From Aphrocallistes beatrix (taxonomy: Eukaryota > Porifera > Hexactinellida > Sceptrulophora > Aphrocallistidae): a stretch of 64,000 bases of DNA. Position 1 is the stretch's first letter. The number at the start of each line of letters is the position of its first letter. The translations under genes were made by a program, and so were the position numbers. The stretch spans positions 992,001 through 1,056,000 of the forward strand of contig OY725489.1 in the NCBI GenBank assembly GCA_963281255.1, written 5' to 3'. Below the pieces are notes generated by a model. It was not told where the DNA came from, made no database searches, and saw only the letters and a program-made list of their open reading frames with translations. Positions 12,833-22,003 of this stretch are shown here, piece after piece.

Positions 12833-13150
12833 ATGCGCCCGTTTTAAGGTGCATTAGCTTCTATGTATAGGAACTCTTCCGTTCTTAGACATTTTTTTCC
12901 AATTAAGTGGATTTCCCGATTAACTGTTGTCCTAATTAAGCGGAGTTAATAGTATATACATGTTGTAAGTTGTAACTAATATATTTAAAGTTGTGTATTA
13001 CTTTTAAGTAAAAATTCTACAAAGTAAGACCCTATATTAGCAATTGAGATTTCAAAAATACTTTTCAAACTGTTTAGTAATGGTGTTTAATCAAATTTGA
13101 ATATTTGTACGCTTCTAATTTCTTGCCGAAAAACCTAGAATGTACTACAT

Positions 13151-13315
13151 CAGGGCTGTCCAACTATATTTACTTCGGGCCGCAACTACTTCATTCCATT
13201 TAGTGGCGGGCCGCAAAACAGGGGCGTGCACGCGGGATGGGTATGGATAGAGGCATTTTGGACGCAACGCGGGCCGCACAAAGCAATGCCGCGGGCCGCC
13301 TGTTGGACAGCGCTG
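13151..13315. mobile_element. hAT MITE with 8-bp target duplication
   Basis: Its 165 bp are bounded by CAGGGCTGTCCAAC and the inverted GTTGGACAGCGCTG, and flanked by perfect TACTACAT duplications at 13143-13150 and 13316-13323. The interior is GC-rich with GGGCCGC repeats. The terminal sequence and 8-bp duplication are typical of hAT superfamily elements. Confidence 0.88.
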
Positions 13316-13349
13316 TACTACATCAAGCACATAATAAAGGGATCACACC

Positions 13350-14053
13350 TAGGGTTTTTAATCCTGGGATACTGATGATTAATGCAGTTTATATATCACA
13401 CATGTGTTGTAATTGCTATTGGTTTGTATATACTACCGGGTTTCCCATAATTGGATGAAATAGTGATTCAATATATATATATAACACTTTGATTAATATA
13501 TACAAAGTTGTGATACTAATAATATGGTCAAATTAAACTTGCAAGGACCTTTCTGATGGATTATAAAAGTGTTTGTATGTGACTCTTACACTTCAAATTT
13601 ACAAATATATATATGGTGGCTGAGAAAAACGTTTTTCAAAATTTTGCAGGTGCACCCATTTGGAAATATTTCAAGCGTTCCCTATGTGGGAAATTAGCTC
13701 AGTGTAATTCATGTAGTAAACAGCTTAAGTGCGAAGGTGGATCGACCAAAGGATTACACATTCATTTAAGAACGATCTATGCAACAAGTTAAGAACAAGG
13801 CTGAATGATAGCACTTTAGACACACTTGTATTTATTAGGAACAACCTGAAAAAAGAAAAGAAATAGAGATATTAATTCATTATTCATTACTCATATTATT
13901 TCCGTAATTCACAAATAGTCACGTTATATTAAGCTATATATAAATACTAGCATACCAATTCTTGAAAATTACTAATCCCGGGATCCCGGGATTCAGAATT
14001 TGTCAATCCCGAAATCCCGGGATTGGAATTTTAGACCGGGATTAAAAACCCTA
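13350..14053 (+). mobile_element. Deleted hAT element with BED zinc-finger remnant
   Basis: The element is flanked by perfect 8-bp duplications ATCACACC (13342-13349 and 14054-14061). Its termini TAGGGTTTTTAATCC and GGGATTAAAAACCCTA are inverted. Inside, 13652-13792 encodes a 46-residue BED-type finger (IWKYF, then CNSC, then GLHIHL) preceded by an acceptor-like TTTTGCAG and closed by TAA; the last zinc-ligand His is apparently replaced (TIYAT). BED fingers form the N-terminus of many hAT transposases. The RNase H-like catalytic part is absent, so this is an internally deleted copy. Confidence 0.85.
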
Positions 14054-14211
14054 ATCACACCAAATTGATCGAAAACGGATTGTTAGAATTCTCACGGACG
14101 GATTCATGCAATGAAAGCACCTCCAACCTCGATTATCCAACAGTCTTGGTAGTTAAGTGGATGTCAGTATATTTGAATTTAATCGTTTAGCGATACTCAC
14201 CAGGTTAGAGG

Positions 14212-14333
14212 TGCATACATGCCAACTTGAGCCATTATAAAAGCGGGATGTGGTGGTGAATTTGGTGGGATGCAATAGGTATATATAATTTTTAAAATTT
14301 GGGCGAAATTTCATGTAAAAGCAGGATACTCGT
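14212..14333. repeat. End of an interspersed repeat abutting the gap
   Basis: The stretch beginning CATACATGCCAACTTGAGCC and running through AAAAGCGGGAT recurs inverted at about 24829-24872. Shared words such as TTTCATGTAAAAGCAG also match near 24730. It runs directly into the N gap, so the gap probably hides the rest of this repeat. Confidence 0.6.
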
Positions 14334-14533
14334 NNNNNNNNNNNNNNNNNNNNNNNNNNNNNNNNNNNNNNNNNNNNNNNNNNNNNNNNNNNNNNNNNNN
14401 NNNNNNNNNNNNNNNNNNNNNNNNNNNNNNNNNNNNNNNNNNNNNNNNNNNNNNNNNNNNNNNNNNNNNNNNNNNNNNNNNNNNNNNNNNNNNNNNNNNN
14501 NNNNNNNNNNNNNNNNNNNNNNNNNNNNNNNNN
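14334..14533. other. Assembly gap of 200 N
   Basis: Exactly 200 unknown bases. They truncate the C-terminal part of the E2 gene on the minus strand. Confidence 0.99.
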
Positions 14534-14948
14534 TCCTCGCGTTGCTTAGGAAATCATCATAATCTTCAGACCCGTCGAACTCCGAGTTGAGAGGGTCGCC
14601 TATCTCTGGATTCTTCAGCAGGAACAGTAGCCCCATGGCCAGGTCAATGAGATCCATGTCAGAGGTCCAGTCATCGAACATGGAGAAGCAAACAGACCCG
14701 TCCTCAATGTTCGGATGCAGTATTTTAGTCTCAGAGAATACATTCGGACAACCGAATGGGTAATCAGAGGGATCGTATATTAAAAACTCGAAATGTCCGT
14801 TCTTATAAGGCCCGTCTCGTGGCTGGAGCATGATGTATATAGTGCTGAGGTCGTCTCCCATCTTGTCCTGCTGCACGACTATCTCCCCATTTGACATGGT
14901 GTTGACCTTTTTCAGCAGCGTCATGAAATCTTTGTTCCAGTCGGGCAT
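14534..14948 (-). CDS. Ubiquitin-conjugating (UBC/E2) domain protein, C-terminus lost in gap
   Basis: The start codon is at 14948; 138 residues are readable before the gap. The UBC fold is visible: an N-terminal helix, a YPFGCP-type segment where E2s have YPxxxP, HPNI then a Cys in GSVCFSMFDDW at the position of the active-site cysteine, and the helix and loop LLFLLKNPEIGDPLN typical of E2s. Transfer of ubiquitin or a ubiquitin-like protein is therefore plausible. The sequence around the Cys is unusual and acidic, and I cannot assign it to a named subfamily; the C-terminal half (PEIGDPLN) looks somewhat like UBE2M/UBE2F. The last helices lie in the gap. Confidence 0.8.
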
Positions 14949-15653
14949 GTTGGCTTAGGATGGCTAAGTTATGAAATTAAAAGAATTCAACTGTGTTTTA
15001 TAGTCGAAAGAAATCTATTTTTAGCACAGTAGATAAGGTAAGGAGAATTGTACTAAATATGGTCAGAACCCAGGATGGAACTTTATAATGATGTCACTCT
15101 GCTCTCTGTACTAATTATAGAACAGTATTAGAAAGCTCAACAGTTCTATTATTAGCTTCAAAACAGCCTACTAGTACAAGGTACTTCTTCACAGTTTTCA
15201 AAACAACATGTGGAGTACATAAATTAATGCAAGCTGTCATATACGTTGGAGAATCGTAATTGTATTTCAAAGATATGTATTGTGAATGTTTCAAATGCCT
15301 ACTAAGTTAGCATCAGAGGCTTGGAAGATAATGGTGTCTGCAGAGAACATATGTGTAGCTTTGTTAACTATACTCTAGTCATATCATAGTGTGTTTTACA
15401 ATCTTATTACGTATTCATAATACGTTTCTATGGTTATTTCATCATGTCTGAAGAGCTAATTATTATGACTAAAATACTACTATTGCATATCTCACCAAAT
15501 AATTCCAAAGGAGCGGGGACGAAACCAACATAAAGTCTCAAACATAAAAACGAAGAAGGTCAATATACCCAGTTACATAAAAACATACTGTACCGTGAAA
15601 TACTACAAATACATATTGCAAAGGTAATTATTCGAACTACAATAGTATACATA
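14949..15653. other. Intergenic, nothing recognised
   Basis: AT-rich spacer between the BRD8-like gene's 3' end and the E2 gene. No gene, RNA or clear repeat is visible. Confidence 0.55.
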
Positions 15654-17981
15654 TCATATCAAAAATGGATCAACTCTCTTCCTCTTCGCTATTCCCATAC
15701 TATCCTCTTCTAAAGTCGCTTTTCTCGATCTCCTCGTCTTCATCACCGAAATCCTACTCTCGTCATCAGCTCCCATCTCTTTCTGCTGGTAGAGTTTGAC
15801 CTGAGTGTCAATGAATGACTCGATTGACTCGACAACATCGGAAAGCATTTCTTGCGCCATACCAGTGACCACGTGGTCGGATCGGTTGTACATTATCGCG
15901 TTTACGAAGAGGAGCATCATGTCTCGCTGGAATTCCCTGGTCGTGGTTATCTTCCCCGACTCAACCCTTCGCTTTATCGTGTTCAGATCCAACGGGTAGC
16001 GCACTATGTTCCTACACAGTTGAAACGTGACACATGCTGACAACACTTCATAGCTAGATACATGTATGTAGGTACTCTAGGGGTACGATTATAAAAGTTC
16101 GTATATTTATTTGAAATTTTTATCCAACACTCCTGTACTCCTTTTTACTGACGTTCTGTATCAGCTATTTCCATCTGAATTATATCGAACATTATATTCT
16201 AATCCTAGTTAATCTGATCGTTGTATGTACAGTGGGTGGGGTTATAAGAACACCGCTGGGGACTCCATATAATGTTCTTATAGCCGGCATAGGTTATATG
16301 GGGCATATGTCAACCGTTTTCTAGTAGAATGTTCTTATATCTGGTATCTACTGTATTATGAAAAAAATTGATTAATTATTTCTAACTTCCCCGTTTATTC
16401 GGATTTTGGACTCCAGGTTATGTCCATGGTATATCCCTCACCTGTATCCAGGCGCCTCGTCATTAGTGACAGGGTTCAAGAATACGTTGGCGTACTTGTG
16501 CTGGGTAGCTTCTCTCCACACCAGCAGGATGGCCTTCCTCCAGGTTTTCACTCCGCTAGCTCCTGCCTCCTTCTCTATGCGTGTCAGCAGGCACTCTTTG
16601 ATCGGATGTGTCATTATGGACTTGCTGCACCGAGGAGGAGGCATCTGGAAGGACTCCATGTGACTAGAAGTTTCCGTACAAGAAGGACTACCTACACAGA
16701 TCAAACACAGTAGAACCTCCTTAATCAGACACCTGTATAATCCGGAACACCTGCAAAATCCGACATCATATTCTACCATAACGGCATTGGACAGTAGAAA
16801 TTGCATTGTCTAAGACAGTTTTTTCGTTTCTCAATGAGTGTCGGATTATGCAGGTTCGACTGTAGTACAAATTAATGCTAGAATTTAGTCAGTGCACAGT
16901 CTAAGTTGAAAGTTAGCCGGGAAAATAGAAGTTTTAATGTCTATGAATTTGGAACAAAATAAATAGAGTGGTTTCCATATGTTTGGCTATCACAAAGTGC
17001 CTCAAATCTACCCTTGCTACGCATTTCTATACATCAACAGAATTTCATGGGAAATGGCGATTCTAGGTTTGGTATGAGAGAGCTAGAGAGGAGAAGAACC
17101 TTAAAGAGTGAGTCCTAACACCAACCGATGTTAAGGGAGTGCGTGTCAATTGAAGGGGTCTGTGATCTGTCCCCTCTCCTACTGGCCGCGGAGAGGGCGG
17201 GACCAGGGGGAGCAGTGGGAGCAGGAGGGGGGTGAGTGGTGGGAATGGTGACAATCATAGTTTGGTCTGTCTTTTTAGAATCTCTGTCTATAAAAAAAAG
17301 TCAAAAAAAGGATTTTTAATGAAATAGACAGTGAATCAGTTCTTATCAGGTGGATTATAATAAGCAATCTTGATTGGATTAGGAATCATGTTAATGGAAT
17401 CTAAACATATTGCATTGATTATATAACCGTACTTGTATCATAGAGTATTCAAATCAACTAAGTAAGGTTGTACCGGGTGCATTCTTATTCGACTTTGATT
17501 TGCTCTTACTCTTCTGTCCAGACTTTACCTCCTTCTCAATCCCATACATCTTAGCACCTCTCTCATCACAATAATTTCTCAAGTTGAACCCGTCCCCTTT
17601 CTTATCAATCTCATTGCAGATGTCTGAGTAATGCTCCCTCAGCCGACCGGACTCTATCACCTGTCTATCCTCGTTGACGCTGAAATATCTGAGCTTACAG
17701 ACACTCAACTCTGCGTCTATTTCCTCGATTCTGAGCTTCCTCAGCTCTTCTACCAGTCTGGCATGAAGTGGGGGGTCCTTACTGGACACAGGGGTCTCAC
17801 TCTCCTCTGCCACCAACCGCTCATACTCCTCCTCACATGCGACACCTGTCACCTCGGACTGAACAGATGGACCTGATAAGTGAGTGTTGATGACGTCACT
17901 GATCAATTTCCAGTCTTCTGTTCCGTGTTTCATGACGGTTGATAGGAGGTAGAGACGAGATTTCGTCACCCAGCCCGCCAT
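15654..17981 (-). CDS. BRD8: BRD8-like bromodomain protein, short form
   Basis: Three exons on the minus strand, 17981-17510, 16691-16442 and 16011-15654, join in consistent phase to 359 residues. Residues 1-60 match the BRD8 N-terminal SANT-like region (WVTKSRLYLLSTVMKHG, then DWKLIS), followed by a Glu/Arg-rich coiled region. Exons 2 and 3 together encode one bromodomain (about 185-310): WRKAILLVWREAT, a ZA loop with PV and APGY, YPLDLNTIKRRV, and the acetyl-lysine-binding Asn in MYNRSDH. BRD8 is a subunit of the NuA4/TIP60 acetyltransferase complex. Human BRD8 isoforms are about 950-1235 residues; here the long central region is missing. The exon 1 donor is inferred from phase; the next-best donor at a nearby GAG-GTAAAG would break the frame. 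Confidence 0.82.
16230..16353. mobile_element. Short TA-flanked MITE in BRD8 intron 2
   Basis: It runs from CAGTGGGTGGGGTTATAAGA to TTCTTATATCTGGTATCTACTG, with TA on both sides. The termini are imperfectly inverted (CAGT and TATAAGAAC shared). It is non-coding. Confidence 0.6.
16708..16863. mobile_element. Pogo/Tigger-like MITE next to BRD8 exon 2
   Basis: CAGTAGAACCTCCTTAATC at the left is inverted at the right (ATTATGCAGGTTCGACTG). It sits about 16 bp upstream (in transcript sense) of the BRD8 exon 2 boundary, so it probably supplies the branch-point region of intron 1. Confidence 0.7.
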
Positions 17982-18227
17982 CTCAACTAGTCTCCTCAAA
18001 CAGTGTTCTAGCAGTGCTATAATTCGGAATTAGAAAGAGAAAATCGAGTCCATTCATCAGCAAACTTGAATGTAGAGATATATAACAGAATTCGAAGAAG
18101 CTAATCTGAGAAATTAACATATCTTTGTACTGATGCAAGTACAATAGCTGCACAGCACAGCTTATTGAATTGATTATAGACAAACTTGTACTGTATCACC
18201 TCCAAACGTCTTCATGGTTCCAATATT

Positions 18228-18254
18228 TCCCCAAGCAAGCGAAGCGCGCTTGTT
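18228..18254. repeat. AGCGCGCTTCGCTTGC motif, inverted short copy
   Basis: AAGCAAGCGAAGCGCGCTTG upstream of the BRD8 start is the reverse complement of the terminus found at 39748 and 61948. No longer similarity was seen. Confidence 0.5.
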
Positions 18255-18347
18255 AAGTATTAATTCTTATAAACTTCTGACGAATTGTAGGAGTATTCGG
18301 ACTAGAATATTGAAAACAATTAAAATAGAAAACAAAGAACTTTTAAA

Positions 18348-19148
18348 TTATTTATCATCTTTCTCTTTATCACTAGTTCTAAGCAACAAAATACTCTCCT
18401 TAAGCCTATTCTCCACAAACTTATGCAGCTGTATACACCCCTCTATGCAGCTGTCCATGCCTTTAACCAGCTCCTGCTGTGACACCTCCCCCTCACACTC
18501 CACCCCTGAAACCACGTTAAGACTCGGTTGATAGAATAACGTGACCAGACCTGCATACTCAGCTGCCGCTACATCCACCCACCCCGGATCCATCTTGACG
18601 CTCCTCTCGCCTCGTACCATACAGCTGCAGGCTAGCGTTAGGTCCCACAGCTCTATCCGCGCGTCGACTAGGGCCAGAGAGGCGCTAATAACCGCAGCGG
18701 GAGAGATATCCCAGCTGTCGGCTTGTATCAGGAGGAGGCAGACCTCTATTTGGGACTTGGGGTACTTGTCCATGCAGACTGAGCTCTCCAGGCACGATAC
18801 CAACAGGGATGAGAGCCGTTCTCTGTCTTGCGACAACTCTAACTTCCGGTTTTCACGCTTATGAAGCGCGAATGGACAGAAATTAACTTCACACACAAGC
18901 CTACCTCTGATGGAGAATTCGTCCCGTCTGAGTGTGCTCTCTCTCGGCCCAAACACGGAGCAGAGGAGTTTGTTGTCCCCCCACTCCAGGTAGCAGGACC
19001 CCCTGGCCGTGCTGACCGCCCCCAACTGGAAGAAGAGGGGTCTGAAATCGTTGTCCCCCCTCGCATCAGAGGGAGGGGTGGAAGGACGGGAATCGAAAGA
19101 TCGCCAGGAGTAGGTCTGTTCTGGTTTGGAAGACTGGGACTTATGCAT
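18348..19148 (-). CDS. EXOSC6: Exosome core subunit EXOSC6 / MTR3 (RNase PH-like)
   Basis: A single exon of 266 residues, close to the usual size of about 270. The RNase PH fold signature is clear at residues 30-75: RPLFFQLGAVSTARGS followed by SCYLEWGDNKLLCSVFGPRE, the MTR3/EXOSC6 form. A later segment, DSWDISPAAVISASLALVDA, matches the second conserved block of RNase PH-like exosome subunits. In animals this protein is a catalytically inactive member of the six-subunit ring that threads RNA to RRP44/EXOSC10 in nucleus and cytoplasm. The gene starts 367 bp upstream of BRD8's ATG on the same strand, in a compact head-to-tail array. Confidence 0.9.
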   Translation of the reverse strand: MHKSQSSKPEQTYSWRSFDSRPSTPPSDARGDNDFRPLFFQLGAVSTARGSCYLEWGDNKLLCSVFGPRESTLRRDEFSIRGRLVCEVNFCPFALHKRENRKLELSQDRERLSSLLVSCLESSVCMDKYPKSQIEVCLLLIQADSWDISPAAVISASLALVDARIELWDLTLACSCMVRGERSVKMDPGWVDVAAAEYAGLVTLFYQPSLNVVSGVECEGEVSQQELVKGMDSCIEGCIQLHKFVENRLKESILLLRTSDKEKDDK

Positions 19149-19516
19149 TAATGTAACAGAGATAACCTGATCGCAGGAAATACATTAATTATCATTAGTT
19201 AAGACAGTCAAGTTTAATATGAATACCATTTCGTTCCTGAGTTAACTATTCTGCTTAGACATGGAAACTTCCATTCAATTTGTTATCGTTTCGAATTAGG
19301 AAAAGTTTGAAGTTAACAAATTGAGGAGAACATTCACCAACTAAATTCTCTGTTAAAAAGTATTTAAAAGAAAAGAGATCACAAAACTGTCATTAATTTA
19401 TAAATTTATGTATCATTCATTAGAAAAATATAATTGAGAAATACGTGCATATAAAAAAATAAAGATTGATAGTTACCTCGTAAAAGTGCAGAGTTTATAA
19501 GTTGCAATAAGTGAGA

Positions 19517-21428
19517 TCAGTTCACATCGTCATTTGGCATGACAATCTGATTCAAGATGTCGTCATCATACTCAGACAGTTTAGTGCTGAGTGTCTCCTC
19601 TTCAGAGATGAGAATCTTCTCGATGCTCTCCTGCACCCTCGTCAACCCGATCCGGTCCCACTCCTTCCGGTTCCAGCACTTTAGCAGGAGTGCATACAGC
19701 TCCCGTGGACACCCTGAGGGCTGTCTCAGGGGGGCAAAGCTAGTGGTCGCCATGTTAAAGTAGGCTTCATCGTCCAAATACGAGTAAGGAAACTCTCCGA
19801 ACGTGAAGATTTCCCAAATAGTCACCGCTAAAGACCAAACCACTGATTTTGAGTTGAAGTTGTTATCGAGAAGACACTCCGGCGCCATCCAGCGTATCGG
19901 CATCATGGAGTCGTCCTCCATTTCAGAGTACTCATCTGTGAACAAACTCCTTCCCACGCAGTAATCTGTCACCTTCACAGTGAGGTCTCCAGCTACGAAG
20001 CAATTGCGCGCGGCTAGGTCTGTGTGTATGTACGGGAGAGTTTCAAGGTATGCACAGCCGTTACAGATGTCTGAGCCCATGGAGAGTAGCTGGAGTTGAG
20101 TGAGGTAGTGCTGGGAGGTGGGGTTAGTGAATAGGTTCATATTCTCTAGCAGGAAGGTCTTGAGAGCTCCATTCAGCGGTAACTCCATTATAGTGTAGAA
20201 TGGAACTGATGAAGTCAGAACTCCAATTAGACGGCCGACATTTGGATGCTGGAACACTTTCAGTCTCTCCATTTCCATTTTGAACTCTTCCATTCCCTGG
20301 ACAGATCCGCTGACGAATGTCTTCACAAGCGCGCGTACCCTCTGACCATCCTTCAGGATCTCTGCATCGTATATCTTCCCGAACTCTCCCTCTCCTAGCT
20401 CCTCGATTAGATTCACCTAGCAAGAGCAAAGTTATTCAAAACACGATTATACAAATATACAACTCTAGTGGAACAATTGTTCTGAAATATTCAAGGTTGA
20501 CTTTTCGGTTATTTTTAAAAAAATATTTGAATTAGTGTTAATTAAACTAAATTGAATACTTGTGAGATGGAGATAGTGGAGATGTTAGCTATCCATAGCT
20601 TACTCTAAATGCTATGATTCATCTTCAAATTCAGAGACTGAATAACAACATCAGAGCGCCACAAGTTCATCCTGAGTATCGAAGCGAAGCTGCACTGAAA
20701 TCATATGAGCATACATCTCTCGATATCGTTAAAAATTTAAGTAATCTTAGTTGTAATCTCTCGGAAAACCTCTCAGTAGGACAGGTTGTGATATTGAAAA
20801 AAATTGTTATTATTATTATGTATACATATTTTTGTATCTGGTTAATTCAGGCGTGTCAAACTGGTGGGCATTTATGGCCCGCAGGTTGCTCAGAGGTGGC
20901 CCGCCAGCCAGTTGCGAAAAAATATTATAATTGAATGAATCAGTAGTCAAAATTTATTCATTTCTATCATGGCCCGGGAAAGAGCTGGGGTTATGAAATT
21001 GGCCCACTATCCAATTCTAGTTTGACACACCTGGGTTAATTAATAATACAATATCATGAAACTGCACAAAATAACAGTTGTACATGGCTGGAATCCGCAA
21101 CCGTGCGCAAGCGAGCAAAATGGGTTTGTATTTATTGATAAGTTAGAACACAACCAACCTGTCTCCTGTACACTTCCCAGTCTTCTTCCGTCTTATCTCC
21201 CACACCCACACCCACACCCACGTCCAGGTCTCTCGTCTCTGGATTCCTGATCACGTACGGCTGTGTCTTAGAGTGCACTCCCCTCTTCACACTCTGTGTG
21301 TACACGAGCCTTGTCAGTTTGAGAGAGAGGCCGGTTAGGAAGAGGAAGAGAGAGGAGAGGAGTAGCAAGGCTCCAGTACTGAATAGTGAGATTGTTATAG
21401 CAGCCCAGTACGGAATAACCTGGGCCAT
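19517..21428 (-). CDS. Tyrosine-kinase-like protein with one TM segment, no ectodomain, altered catalytic motifs
   Basis: Two exons, 21428-21159 and 20416-19517, joined in phase 0, give 389 residues. Residues 5-35 are a hydrophobic transmembrane segment; the kinase domain starts at about 93. Retained: glycine loop GEGEFG, VAIK-type Lys122 (RALVKTF), catalytic-loop Asp223 with LAARN, PIRWMAPE. Altered: HRD is HTD, DFG is DYC, and the alpha-F Asp of DVWS is Val (VVWS). It resembles the DDR/Trk group of receptor tyrosine kinases, but catalytic competence is doubtful. The neighbouring gene ends only 570 bp upstream, leaving little room for extracellular exons; an acceptor-like CCTAG just before the ATG means an upstream exon is not excluded. 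The intron holds a hAT MITE. Confidence 0.75.
20848..21033. mobile_element. hAT MITE with 8-bp target duplication (in kinase intron)
   Basis: Its 186 bp run from CAGGCGTGTCAAACTGG to CTAGTTTGACACACCTG and are flanked by perfect GGTTAATT duplications (20840-20847 and 21034-21041). The interior carries TGGCCCGC words common in hAT MITEs. Confidence 0.9.
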
Positions 21429-22003
21429 CAAGAGCTAGGAATTAAGAGAGTTATTTAGGAAGGTTTTGGGAAAAGTGTCATGGAATATGGGTAACTAAAT
21501 TAGGTAGTTAGGTAGGAGGAAATGCCTCCCTGGTAGAAACTTTCCAAATAAGGTCATCATGTAATCCACCTATGAGAAAAGTTTGTGTCTAAGGTCAGAT
21601 CGATGTCATTTATCACTCTCCCTCCTGGTTAAAGTGTTTCGTACTCGTACGATTATAATTTAATAAGATATTTTGGTGTCAAAGATTGTAGTTTGTTAAA
21701 ATTGGAGAAATCTAGGCACTCTATGGAATAAATGCTGTCAGCTTCTAAGGGGGGGGGGGGGGCAAAGGAAGGCAAGCCAAAAGTCCTAGATACTCCTTTG
21801 GCTATGTGCCGGTCCAAATTTGATCGAAAATAAAGGAAAGTTGGTGCTTGCTCTGATTATAAAGTAAGGAAATATGAGAGAATAATTATAGAAATTAGAT
21901 GTTCAAATATTGAATGAGAGCATACCTGTACAATACAATATCACAACATAAAATGTTAAAACAATAAAACTCCACAATCAACACACAATCAATGAATAAC
22001 AAA

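Noticed and set aside
21745-21765. G-rich run as a possible G-quadruplex or element end
   Set aside because: A simple homopolymer run without inverted partner or repeated flanks.
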